NCBI RefSeq assembly: GCF_001426405.1
Contig: NZ_LMEP01000002.1
Coordinates: 125,161-189,160 of the forward strand
Reading direction: 5' to 3'
Origin: Streptomyces sp. Root1304
GTDB taxonomy: Bacteria > Actinomycetota > Actinomycetes > Streptomycetales > Streptomycetaceae
DNA: 64,000 nucleotides
In this document: positions 37,399-45,655 of the stretch, one piece after another
How the letters are laid out: each line of letters opens with the position of its first letter
How positions within the stretch are numbered: the stretch's first letter is position 1
Notes under the pieces: generated by a model
What the model was told of the DNA's origin: nothing
Databases searched by the model: none
Seen by the model: the letters and a program-made list of their open reading frames with translations, nothing else
Translations under genes and position numbers: made by a program

Positions 37399-40300
37399 GT
37401 GAGTGACGACGTCGCGTATCTCCGTTTTCCGCACCTCCACGACGACCTCCTGTGCTTCGCCGCCGAGGACGACCTGTGGATCGCCCCGCTCGTCCCCGAG
37501 GGCCACCGCCCCGGCCGGGCCTGGCGGCTCACCGTCGACCGGACCCGGGTCGGCCACCCGCGCTTCTCGCCGGACGGGCGCCACATCGCGTACACGAACT
37601 GGCGCAGCCTCGACCCCGAGATCCACCTCGTCCCCATAGACGGCGGCGCGGCCCGGCGGCTCAGCTACTGGGGGTCCACCGACACCCGGGTCTGCGGCTG
37701 GACACCGCCCGACCAGGAGGGCCGCTCCGAGATCCTCGCCGTCTCCTCGCACGGCCAGCCCTTCTCGTACTACTCCTGGGCCTACACCGTCCCCACCGAC
37801 GGCTCCCCCGGCCGCCGGCTGCCCTGGGGCCCGGTCTCCGACATCAGCGTCACCGACGCCGAGGGGGAGCGCCGCACCCTGCTCCTCACCGGCAAGCCGC
37901 CGCACGAACCCGCCTCCTGGAAGCGCTACCTCGGCGGCGCCACCGGCCGCCTCTGGCTGCACGGCGAACGGCTGCTCCCCGACATCGGCGGCCACCTCGA
38001 CTGCCCCATGGCCGTCGACGGCCGGGTCGCCTTCCTCTCCGACCACGAGGGCGTCGGCAACCTCTACTCCTGCCTGCCCGACGGCACCGACCTGCGCCGC
38101 CACACCGACCACGACGAGTTCTACGCCCGGCACGCCTCCAGCGACGGCCGCCGCGTCGTCTACCAGTGCGCCGGCGACCTCTGGATCGTCGACGCGCTCA
38201 CCGCCGACTCCCGCCCCCGCAGGCTGGAGGTCCGGCTCGGCGGGCAGCGGGTCGGCCGGCGCGCCTACCAGGCGCCCGCCGCCCACCACATCGACGCGCT
38301 CTCCGTCGACGAGACCGGCCGCGCCAGCGCCGTGTCCGTACGCGGCAGCCTGTACTGGCTGACGCACCGCGACGGCCCGGCCCGGACCATCGTCGACACC
38401 CCGGGCGTCCGGGTCAGGCTGCCCGAGATGCTCGGCAGCCTCGGGCAGGTCGCGTACGTCACCGACGCCGAGGGCGAGGACGCCGTCGAGGTCGCCTATC
38501 TGCCGCGTGCCAGCGGCGACCGGCCCCCGCGCCGCCTCGCCTCCGGCGACCTCGGCCGGGTCGAGGAACTGATCGCCGACCCGGACGGCGAGCGCCTCGC
38601 CATCGCCTCCCACGACGGCCGGCTCCTCCTCCTCGACGCGACCGAGGACTCCAACGGCGAGGTCACCGAGCTGATCAGGTCCGTCAACGGGCCCGTCCGC
38701 GACCTCGCCTTCTCCCCCGACGGCGACTGGCTCACCTGGTCCCACCCGGGCATCGGCCGCTCCCTGCGCTCCATCAAGATGGCCCGGATCTCCGGGCCCG
38801 GCGCCCGGACCGTCGTCGACGTCACCAACGGGCGCTTCGAGGACGAGAACCCCGTTTTCACCCGGGACGGCCGCTACCTCGCCTTCCTGTCCTGGCGCGG
38901 CTTCGACCCGGTGTACGACGTGCACACCGGCGACCTGTCCTTCCCGCTCGGCTGCCGCCCCTATCTCGTGCCGCTCTCCTCCGCGACGCCCTCGCCGTTC
39001 GCGCTGCTGCCCGACGGGCGCCCGGCGGCCGGAGGTCTCGACCCCGCCGACGACGACACGGACACCGGGGACGGCACGGTCACCGTGGAGATCGAGGGGC
39101 TGGCGGAGCGGGTGACCCCGTTCCCCGTCGCCGCCTCCAAGTACTCGGCCCTGCACCCGGTCGGCGGCGGCGGTCTCGTCTGGCTGCGCTGGCCGATCTC
39201 GGGCGCGCTCGGCGAGACCTTCGCCAACCCGGCCGACACCTCGGGGAAGCCGACCCTGGAGCACTTCTCCATCACCCGGGCCCGCAAGAGCGAACTCGCC
39301 AAGGACCTCGACTGGTTCGCGGTCAGCGGCGACGGCACCCGGCTGGTCGTCGCCGACGACGGCGAGCTGCGGGCGGTGCCCGCGACCGAGTCCGGGGACG
39401 GCGACTCCACCGTCTATCTGGACCTGCGGCGCATCCTGCACGAGATCGACCCGGGCGCCGAGTGGCGGCAGGCCTTCGACGAGGCCGGGCGGATCGTCCG
39501 CGCCTACTTCTGGGAGCCCGGGATGGGCGGGGTCGACTGGACGGCCGTCCTCGACCAGTACCGGCCGCTCGTGGAACGGGTCGCCTCCCCCGACGAGTTC
39601 GCCGACCTGCTGCGCGAGGTGATGGGCGAACTGGGCACCTCGCACGCATACGTCACCCCCGCCCGCCGCAACGAGGGACCCCCGCACTACCAGCGGCCCA
39701 TGGGCCTCCTCGGCGCCAACCTGGTGCTCCGCGAGGCCGGATGGACGGTGAAGCGCATCCTGCCCGGCGAGTCCTCCGACTCCAAGGCCCGCTCCCCGCT
39801 GGCCGGCACCGGCATCCGCGAGGGCGCCGTCCTCACCCATGTCGACGGCCGGCCCGTGGACCCCGTCGCCGGCCCGTACCCGCTGTTCTCCGGCACCGGC
39901 GGCACCACCGTCGAGCTGACCTTCACCCCCGCCGAGGGCGAGGGCCCGGCCCGCCGCGTCGCCGTCGTCCCGCTCGTCGACGAACGCCCGCTGCGCTACC
40001 AGGACTGGGTCGCCAAACGCCGTGCGGTGGTACGGGAACTCAGCGGCGGCCGCTGCGGCTACCTCCACATCCCCGACATGGGCGGCTCGGGCTGGGCCCA
40101 GTTCAACCGGGACCTGCGGATGGAGGTCTCCCGGCCCGCGCTGATCGTCGACGTGCGCGGCAACGCGGGCGGCAACATCAGCGAGCTCGTCATCGAGAAG
40201 CTGACCCGCAGGATCATCGGCTGGGACCTCACCCGCAACGCCCAGCCCGTCGCGTACGCCTCCAACGCCCCGCGCGGCCCCGTCGTCGCGCTCGCGGACG

Positions 40301-40683
40301 AGGCGACCTCCTCCGACGGCGACATGATCACCGCCGCGTTCAAGCTGCTCGGCCTGGGTCCGGTCGTCGGCCAGCGCACCTGGGGCGGGGTGGTCGGCAT
40401 GACCGGCCGCCACCGGCTCGGGGACGGCACCCAGATCACCGTCCCGATGAACGCGGCCTGGTTCCCCGAGTACGGCTGGTCCCTGGAGAACCACGGCGTC
40501 GAACCGGACCTCGCGGTGCTCCGTACGCCACTGGACTGGGCGGAGGGCCGGTACGGACAGCTCGACGACGCGGTCAACCTGGCCCTCGCGCTCCTCACGG
40601 AGAGCCCGGCGGCGAGTCCGCCGGGATACGAGGCACTGCCGGACCGCTCCCGCCCGAAGCTGCCGCCCCGGGCGACGAGCTAG
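37399..40683 (+). CDS. Tricorn protease homologue
   Basis: 1094 residues. An N-terminal six/seven-bladed propeller of TolB/WD40-like repeats (PRFSPDGRHIAYTNWR, DLAFSPDGDWLTWSHP) spans about 1-640. A second region, a PDZ domain near 770-850 and an S41 serine-protease domain follow. The tricorn catalytic set is visible: S748-H749 in GTSHAYVTP, nucleophile region S972-D973 in ATSSDGDMIT, and a C-terminal Glu in SLENHGVEPD. It degrades peptides released by the proteasome in the cytosol. GTG start chosen where similarity begins; its last 89 bases overlap the convergent acetyltransferase gene. Confidence 0.93.
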   Translation: MSDDVAYLRFPHLHDDLLCFAAEDDLWIAPLVPEGHRPGRAWRLTVDRTRVGHPRFSPDGRHIAYTNWRSLDPEIHLVPIDGGAARRLSYWGSTDTRVCGWTPPDQEGRSEILAVSSHGQPFSYYSWAYTVPTDGSPGRRLPWGPVSDISVTDAEGERRTLLLTGKPPHEPASWKRYLGGATGRLWLHGERLLPDIGGHLDCPMAVDGRVAFLSDHEGVGNLYSCLPDGTDLRRHTDHDEFYARHASSDGRRVVYQCAGDLWIVDALTADSRPRRLEVRLGGQRVGRRAYQAPAAHHIDALSVDETGRASAVSVRGSLYWLTHRDGPARTIVDTPGVRVRLPEMLGSLGQVAYVTDAEGEDAVEVAYLPRASGDRPPRRLASGDLGRVEELIADPDGERLAIASHDGRLLLLDATEDSNGEVTELIRSVNGPVRDLAFSPDGDWLTWSHPGIGRSLRSIKMARISGPGARTVVDVTNGRFEDENPVFTRDGRYLAFLSWRGFDPVYDVHTGDLSFPLGCRPYLVPLSSATPSPFALLPDGRPAAGGLDPADDDTDTGDGTVTVEIEGLAERVTPFPVAASKYSALHPVGGGGLVWLRWPISGALGETFANPADTSGKPTLEHFSITRARKSELAKDLDWFAVSGDGTRLVVADDGELRAVPATESGDGDSTVYLDLRRILHEIDPGAEWRQAFDEAGRIVRAYFWEPGMGGVDWTAVLDQYRPLVERVASPDEFADLLREVMGELGTSHAYVTPARRNEGPPHYQRPMGLLGANLVLREAGWTVKRILPGESSDSKARSPLAGTGIREGAVLTHVDGRPVDPVAGPYPLFSGTGGTTVELTFTPAEGEGPARRVAVVPLVDERPLRYQDWVAKRRAVVRELSGGRCGYLHIPDMGGSGWAQFNRDLRMEVSRPALIVDVRGNAGGNISELVIEKLTRRIIGWDLTRNAQPVAYASNAPRGPVVALADEATSSDGDMITAAFKLLGLGPVVGQRTWGGVVGMTGRHRLGDGTQITVPMNAAWFPEYGWSLENHGVEPDLAVLRTPLDWAEGRYGQLDDAVNLALALLTESPAASPPGYEALPDRSRPKLPPRATS

Positions 40684-41203
40684 GGGCTGATCCAGAAGGC
40701 AGGCCCTGGTCGAAGGCCAGCTCCCCGAGGTCCAGCTCGTACGCCGCCCCCGCCCGACCGTCGAGCGTCACGCTCCCGACCACACCGAAGCCGACCCGCC
40801 CGAGCACGGCCCTCGACCCCGCGTTGTCGAGGGTCGTGACGGCGGTCAGCCGGCTCAGCCCGTACGTCTCGCGCGCCAGCCGGCACACCTCCCGCACCCC
40901 GGCGGTCGCCACTCCGCGCCCGGTCGCCCTCTCGGCCACCCGGTAGCCCAGCTCGGCCTCCCCGTCGACGAGGTCGACCAGGTTGAACCGCCCGAGGATC
41001 TCCCCGCCCTCCCCCACCAGCACGTGGAACCGGATCGCCCCGGTCTCCTGCTCGTCGAGCAGGGCCCGGTGGCGTTCCGCGAAGTCGGCGAAGTACGCGT
41101 CCCCCCGGTCGGGCACGGACGCGGCGAAGTACGCCCGGTTCTCGCGCTCGAAGGCGAGGAGGGCGGTGGCGTGATCGGATCGCAGTCGCTCAAGTACGGC
41201 CAT
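40595..41203 (-). CDS. GNAT N-acetyltransferase (RimJ-like)
   Basis: 202 residues with GNAT motifs: FHVLVGEGGEILGRFNLVD, ELGYRVAERATGRGVATAGV (acetyl-CoA loop) and RLTAVTTLDNAGSRAVLGRVGF (read in parts). A 35-residue Ser/Pro/Gly tail overlaps the end of the tricorn gene on the other strand. The ATG at 41203 is preceded by TACGGT-N7, a leaderless arrangement; a GTG three codons upstream is less likely. Confidence 0.87.
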   Translation of the reverse strand: MAVLERLRSDHATALLAFERENRAYFAASVPDRGDAYFADFAERHRALLDEQETGAIRFHVLVGEGGEILGRFNLVDLVDGEAELGYRVAERATGRGVATAGVREVCRLARETYGLSRLTAVTTLDNAGSRAVLGRVGFGVVGSVTLDGRAGAAYELDLGELAFDQGLPSGSAPSSSPGAAASGGSGPAVPRIPADSPPGSP

Positions 41204-41313
41204 GGGCGCCACCGTACGAAGATCCGCCGCCGGACACGTACAACTTTTCGGCCTGTGACGGGTCTGACCGGGTGTGGCGCATGGCGCGCCAGTGCTCCGG
41301 GAGGAATTCGAAC

Positions 41314-43452
41314 GTGCTTCACGCCCGCACGACGCGACGCCGGCTGGTCGTCGCCGTCACCACCGTTCTCGCCGTCACCCTCGGCGCGGGCGCACTCGCC
41401 GTCCCGGCGAACGCCGCCCCCGCCGGCTCCGCGGCGGCCGTCACGGCGGTCACCGCCGACGCCCCGATCCCGTTCCCGAAGGGACAGAAGCTGGCCGACG
41501 CCGGCGTGAAGGGCTTCCTCACCCGGTCCGCGGACGGGCTCCAGACCCGATTCGCCTGGTACGCGGGCGGCACCGCGGCCGGCTACGGAAGCCGCACGTA
41601 TCTGCGGTCCACCCGGACCAACGACTTCCTGGTCTTCGCCGAGCACTACAAGGTCACGCTCCGGGACCTGACGACGATGGCGATCCGCGAGGTCCCCCTC
41701 GACCCCCTGACGAACACGTCCGCGTACGTCGGCTCCGCCGCGGACGCCGTGTTCACCACCGACGGCACGGACCTGCTCAAGCACACCATCGCGGGCGGCA
41801 CGGGATACGTGGCGGGCCTGCCGACCGGCGCCACCGCCGTCACGATCCAGCCGGGCACCCCCGACGACGCCCTGGTCCAGTTCACCGCGGACGGCGTGCG
41901 GAAGTGGGCGCTGCTCGACCTCACCACCGACACCGTCGGCAAGAGCTTCGACCTCCCGGCGGGCGCCACGATCAGCGCCGTCTCCGCGACGCACGTCGCC
42001 TGGGCCAGGGGCGATGCCAACACCCGTGCGGCGGTCTTCGTCATGGACCGGGCCACGGAGGCCGTCCAGGAAGTCCCCGTCCCCCAGCCGGTGCAGGGCG
42101 AGTTCCTGGTCCGCCTGGTCGGCGGCTGGGTCGTGTACGGCGCCGGGGGCGCCTTCGAGGACTACACCCCGCTGGGCCCCGTCACCGCGTACCACCTGGC
42201 CACGAAGACGACGGCGAAGCTGCTCGACCACATGACCTCGGCCGCCGCGGCCGGCGACGGCAGCCTGTACGTGCGGGGCGGCAGCGTCGAACAGGGCGAG
42301 GGCATGTACCGGGTCACGGCGACGGGGGACGACACCCCCGCCGTCACCCTGGTGGCGAGCACCGGCGAGCCCACCGCGCTGCAGATCACGGGCGACGACG
42401 TCCCCGCCAAGGTCGACCTCGACAGGAACGGCGGGAAGGCGACGTTCAGCTGGACCCTGTCCAGGCCCGGCGCGAACGTGCAGCTCCGGGTGTGGCACAC
42501 CCGGACCGGGGCGGACTTCCGGGCCTACGACTACCCGCGGGACACCGCGAAGGCGACCTTCGAGTGGCAGGGCTCGTACAACGGCGACTACACGTGGGAA
42601 CTGACCGCCCAGCCCGACAACTACATCGGCCCGCCTGCGGTCGCGACCGGTTCGTTCACGGCCACCCGCACGCCCAAGCCGCACGACTTCGACGACGACG
42701 GCGCCCCCGACGTCTTCCTGAGGGACACCTCCGGCCGGCTGTGGCGGGCGAACACCACGTACGGCGAACAGCTCAAGGCCTACACCCACCAGCTGATCGG
42801 ACCGGGCTGGCAGATCTACGACCGGATCGAGGTCACCGGGGACGTCGCCGGCTCGCCCGTCGCCGACCTCGTGTCCCGGGACAAGGCGGGCGTCCTCTGG
42901 CTGCACCAGGGCGACGGGCGCGGCGGCTTCGCCCCCCGGGTCGGCCTGGGCGGCGGCTGGCAGGTCTACCAGCAGCTCGCGGGCGGCAGCGACCTGACCG
43001 GCGACGGCCGGGCCGACCTGGTCGGCCTCGACAAGGCCGGCGACCTGTGGCTGCACAAGGGCACGGGCTCCGCCACGACCCCCTTCGCCCCGCGCAAGAA
43101 GATCGGCTACGGCTGGGGCATCTACAACCAGCTGGCCGCCGTCGGCAACGTCGCGGGCGGACCGGCCGGCGACCTGGTCGCCCGGGACACGGCCGGCGTG
43201 CTCTGGCTCTACCTCGGCAAGGGTGACGGCACCTTCGCGGCCCGCACCAGGATCAGCGGAGGCTGGGGCCCCTACCAGCACCTGGTCGGCGTCGGTGACG
43301 CGAACCGGGACGGCCGCCCCGACCTGGTCGGCGTCGGCGCGCAGGGCCAGTACCTCTACCGCGGTACGGGCGACTGGAAGACCCCGCTGCTCGGCCCGCA
43401 GGCCGCGACCCTGACCAACGTCTACGGCGGTCCGTACGACAGCGTCGCCTGA
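41314..43452 (+). CDS. Secreted FG-GAP/VCBS repeat protein
   Basis: 713 residues. Signal peptide RRRLVVAVTTVLAVTLGAGA ending VPANAAPA. A propeller-like domain without named family (about 40-340) is followed by a FlgD/Ig-like domain (NGGKATFSWTLSRPGANVQL). Four C-terminal FG-GAP-like units come last (DFDDDGAPDVFLRDTSGRLW, DLTGDGRADLVGLDKAGDLW, GDANRDGRPDLVGVG). Asp-rich loops suggest calcium binding. GTG start nine bases after GGGAGG. It is a Streptomyces extracellular protein of unknown role, possibly adhesive or carbohydrate-binding. Confidence 0.86.
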   Translation: MLHARTTRRRLVVAVTTVLAVTLGAGALAVPANAAPAGSAAAVTAVTADAPIPFPKGQKLADAGVKGFLTRSADGLQTRFAWYAGGTAAGYGSRTYLRSTRTNDFLVFAEHYKVTLRDLTTMAIREVPLDPLTNTSAYVGSAADAVFTTDGTDLLKHTIAGGTGYVAGLPTGATAVTIQPGTPDDALVQFTADGVRKWALLDLTTDTVGKSFDLPAGATISAVSATHVAWARGDANTRAAVFVMDRATEAVQEVPVPQPVQGEFLVRLVGGWVVYGAGGAFEDYTPLGPVTAYHLATKTTAKLLDHMTSAAAAGDGSLYVRGGSVEQGEGMYRVTATGDDTPAVTLVASTGEPTALQITGDDVPAKVDLDRNGGKATFSWTLSRPGANVQLRVWHTRTGADFRAYDYPRDTAKATFEWQGSYNGDYTWELTAQPDNYIGPPAVATGSFTATRTPKPHDFDDDGAPDVFLRDTSGRLWRANTTYGEQLKAYTHQLIGPGWQIYDRIEVTGDVAGSPVADLVSRDKAGVLWLHQGDGRGGFAPRVGLGGGWQVYQQLAGGSDLTGDGRADLVGLDKAGDLWLHKGTGSATTPFAPRKKIGYGWGIYNQLAAVGNVAGGPAGDLVARDTAGVLWLYLGKGDGTFAARTRISGGWGPYQHLVGVGDANRDGRPDLVGVGAQGQYLYRGTGDWKTPLLGPQAATLTNVYGGPYDSVA

Positions 43453-43490
43453 GCCCGACGGGACTCGCGGTCAGCGAGCACACGCACAGG

Positions 43491-43526
43491 GGAGGGCGCA
43501 CCCGGGATGACCCGGGTGCGCCCTCC
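43491..43526. terminator. Bidirectional terminator
   Basis: A perfect 16-bp stem (GGAGGGCGCACCCGGG with CCCGGGTGCGCCCTCC) and loop ATGA between the convergent FG-GAP gene and the small CsbD-like gene. Confidence 0.85.
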
Positions 43527-43564
43527 CCGCGCGACCGACACGATCGCAGGCGAAGCGCGACGCG

Positions 43565-43750
43565 TCAGGCGTCGTAGTCCTGGTCGAGACGGTCCTGGGC
43601 CTCCTGCTGGGCCCGGCGCGTCTCGTCCTCGGGACGGCCACGGCCCTGGGAGGCGCGCTCGGACGCCTCGTCCTTCGCCTTGCCCATGGCCTGCTTGGCC
43701 TTGTCCGCGGCCTGCTTGCCCTTGTCCTTGAACTGGTCCTGCATACCCAT
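43565..43750 (-). CDS. Small charged CsbD-like stress protein
   Basis: 61 residues, very hydrophilic, no hydrophobic segment: MGMQDQFKDKGKQAADKAKQ, AMGKAKDEASERASQGRG and a Gln/Asp/Arg tail. Helical K/A/Q repeats resemble CsbD-like, general-stress-induced proteins; function unproven. AGGAGTG lies upstream of the ATG. It is a stand-alone gene between two terminating units. Confidence 0.72.
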   Translation of the reverse strand: MGMQDQFKDKGKQAADKAKQAMGKAKDEASERASQGRGRPEDETRRAQQEAQDRLDQDYDA

Positions 43751-43862
43751 GGAAGTTCACTCCTAGAAGGGTGTGTGCGGGGGCCGGGGGCTGCTTGCCC
43801 CTCGGGCCTCGACCAGCGTTGCACGAGCGAACACTCCACGCATGTCGATCGGTTACGGACCG

Positions 43863-44753
43863 CTACCGGGCGGCGGGCCCGTCCGCCCTGGCCTCCTCGT
43901 CGGCCGCCCCGCCCGCACCCACGAGCCCCTTGGGCACCGAGCCGAGCCGGGGCTCGAAGCGCTTCATCTCGCGCTGTCCGACGGTCGCGATGATCCCGGG
44001 CAGATAGCCCCGGACCGACTGCATCCCGCGCAGCCACCACTGCGCGTACACATGGGGGGAGCGCCGCTCGATGCCCGCGACGATCCGGTCGACGGCCGGG
44101 CCGAGGGGGTACGTACGGTTCGCCGGCCACGGCAGCCGCTGCCGCAACTCCCGCATCACGTCGTCCTCGTCGGCGCCCCGCACCATGTCCGTGTCGGTCC
44201 AGGAGAGGTAGCCGACGCCGACCTTCACGCCCTTGTACGCGACCTCGGCGCGCAGGCTGTGCGCGAAGGCCTCGACACCCGACTTGGAGGCGCAGTACGC
44301 CGACATCATCGGGGCCGGGGTGAGCGCCGCGAGCGAGGCGATCTGGAGGAAGTACCCCCGGGACTCCATGAGGACGGGCAGGAACGCCCGGCCCGTCACG
44401 GCGCCGCCGATCAGATTGACCTCGATGACCCGGCGCCAGGCGACCGGGTCGGACTCGGCGAACGGACCGCCCGCCGCGACACCGGCGTTGGCGACGACGA
44501 TGTCGACCTTCCCGAAGCGTTCCTTCACCTCGGCCGCGACCCTGGCCATCGCCTCGTGGTCGGTGACGTCGGCGTGCCACCAGTCGGCCTCGGTGTGCAG
44601 CCGCCCGGCGACCTCCTTGAGCTGCTCCGGCTCCAGGCCGACCAGCGCGATCTTCGCCCCGCGCGCGGACAGCTTGCGGGCGAGGAGTTCCCCGACGCCG
44701 CGGGCACCTCCGGTGACGACCGCGACCTGTCCTTCCAGGCTCACCCGGCTCAT
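43863..44753 (-). CDS. SDR family oxidoreductase (third gene of BVMO operon)
   Basis: 296 residues: cofactor loop VTGGARGVGELLARKL, NAGVAAGGPF, catalytic Ser in QIASLAALTP and YCASK. A long C-terminal extension (YAQWWLRGMQSVRGYLPGII) may touch the membrane. The ATG overlaps the hydrolase stop as ATGA. Together with the monooxygenase and hydrolase it suggests oxidation of an alcohol to a ketone ahead of Baeyer-Villiger insertion, or steroid/terpenoid breakdown; the substrate is inference. Confidence 0.86.
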   Translation of the reverse strand: MSRVSLEGQVAVVTGGARGVGELLARKLSARGAKIALVGLEPEQLKEVAGRLHTEADWWHADVTDHEAMARVAAEVKERFGKVDIVVANAGVAAGGPFAESDPVAWRRVIEVNLIGGAVTGRAFLPVLMESRGYFLQIASLAALTPAPMMSAYCASKSGVEAFAHSLRAEVAYKGVKVGVGYLSWTDTDMVRGADEDDVMRELRQRLPWPANRTYPLGPAVDRIVAGIERRSPHVYAQWWLRGMQSVRGYLPGIIATVGQREMKRFEPRLGSVPKGLVGAGGAADEEARADGPAAR

Positions 44754-45655
44754 GCCTTCTCCTTCACTTCCAGGTACGTGTCGGTCAGTTCACGGATCCG
44801 CGCGGTGACGGCCTCGGGGGCCTCCACCGGCGTCATGTGGCCCATGCCCGCGAGTTCGAGCAGGCCCACGCACTGCGGGAGCGCCTCGGCCATCGCCCGC
44901 GAGTGGACGGGCGGGGTGAGCCGGTCGGCGGTGCCGACGAGGACCGCGACCGGCAGGTCGAGGGCCCGTACGCCCGCTTCGAGGTCGAGCTCGGAGAGCA
45001 CCCGGGACCAGCCGACACGGGCGCCGCGCGGGCAGGCGTGCACGATCCTGGCACAGGCGTCGACCCGGTCCGGGGCGGAACCCGGTCCCATCGTCGCGTA
45101 CTTGAGGATCTTCTTCGAGACGGCGTTGACCGGTCCGAGGGGCGCCTTGGCGCCGAGGACGCCCCGGGTCAGCCGGGTGCGCCGCCCGCTGGGACGGCCC
45201 GGGACGACGGTGGCCTCGGCGGTCAGCCGGGACGGTCCGGTGGAGCAGAGCAGCAGGGCCGCCGCGTGCTCCCGGAAGCCCGGCCGGCCGGCCGCCGCCA
45301 TCAGCGTCATGCCGCCCATGGAGTGCCCGGCGACGACGGCCTTCTCACCGGGGGCGAGGGTGGCCGCGAGGACCGCTTCGAGGTCGTCGGCGAGCGCGCG
45401 GGTCGCGTACCCGGAGGGCCCGGCGGGGGCCGGGGACCGGCCGTGGCCGCGCTGGTCGTAGGCGATGACCCGGTGGTCGGCGGCGAGGGCCCGTATCTGC
45501 TCGGCCCAGAAGGCGATCGAGCAGGTCCAGCCGTGGGCGAGGACGACGGCGGGCGCGCCCTCGGGGCCGTACACCTCGACGTGGATCCGGGAGCCGTCGG
45601 CGGAGACGGCGGTGAGTTCGCGGGACGGGGGCAGCGAGGTCAGGTGCCGGCTCAC
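44750..45655 (-). CDS. Alpha/beta hydrolase (second gene of BVMO operon)
   Basis: 301 residues: oxyanion HGWTCS, YDQRGHGRSPAP, nucleophile elbow GHSMGGM, acidic residue in LVGTADRLTPP and catalytic His in AGMGHMTP. This is a full catalytic triad. Ester or lactone hydrolysis would follow Baeyer-Villiger oxidation logically. GTG start overlaps the monooxygenase stop (GTGA). Confidence 0.9.
   Translation of the reverse strand: MSRHLTSLPPSRELTAVSADGSRIHVEVYGPEGAPAVVLAHGWTCSIAFWAEQIRALAADHRVIAYDQRGHGRSPAPAGPSGYATRALADDLEAVLAATLAPGEKAVVAGHSMGGMTLMAAAGRPGFREHAAALLLCSTGPSRLTAEATVVPGRPSGRRTRLTRGVLGAKAPLGPVNAVSKKILKYATMGPGSAPDRVDACARIVHACPRGARVGWSRVLSELDLEAGVRALDLPVAVLVGTADRLTPPVHSRAMAEALPQCVGLLELAGMGHMTPVEAPEAVTARIRELTDTYLEVKEKA

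Noticed and set aside
36613-40494. A 1293-residue minus-strand open frame antisense to the tricorn gene
   Set aside because: It is a high-GC shadow: Val/Gly/Asp/Glu-rich without domain motifs, and it overlaps both tricorn and tetR. The plus-strand frame has catalytic motifs and correct codon bias.
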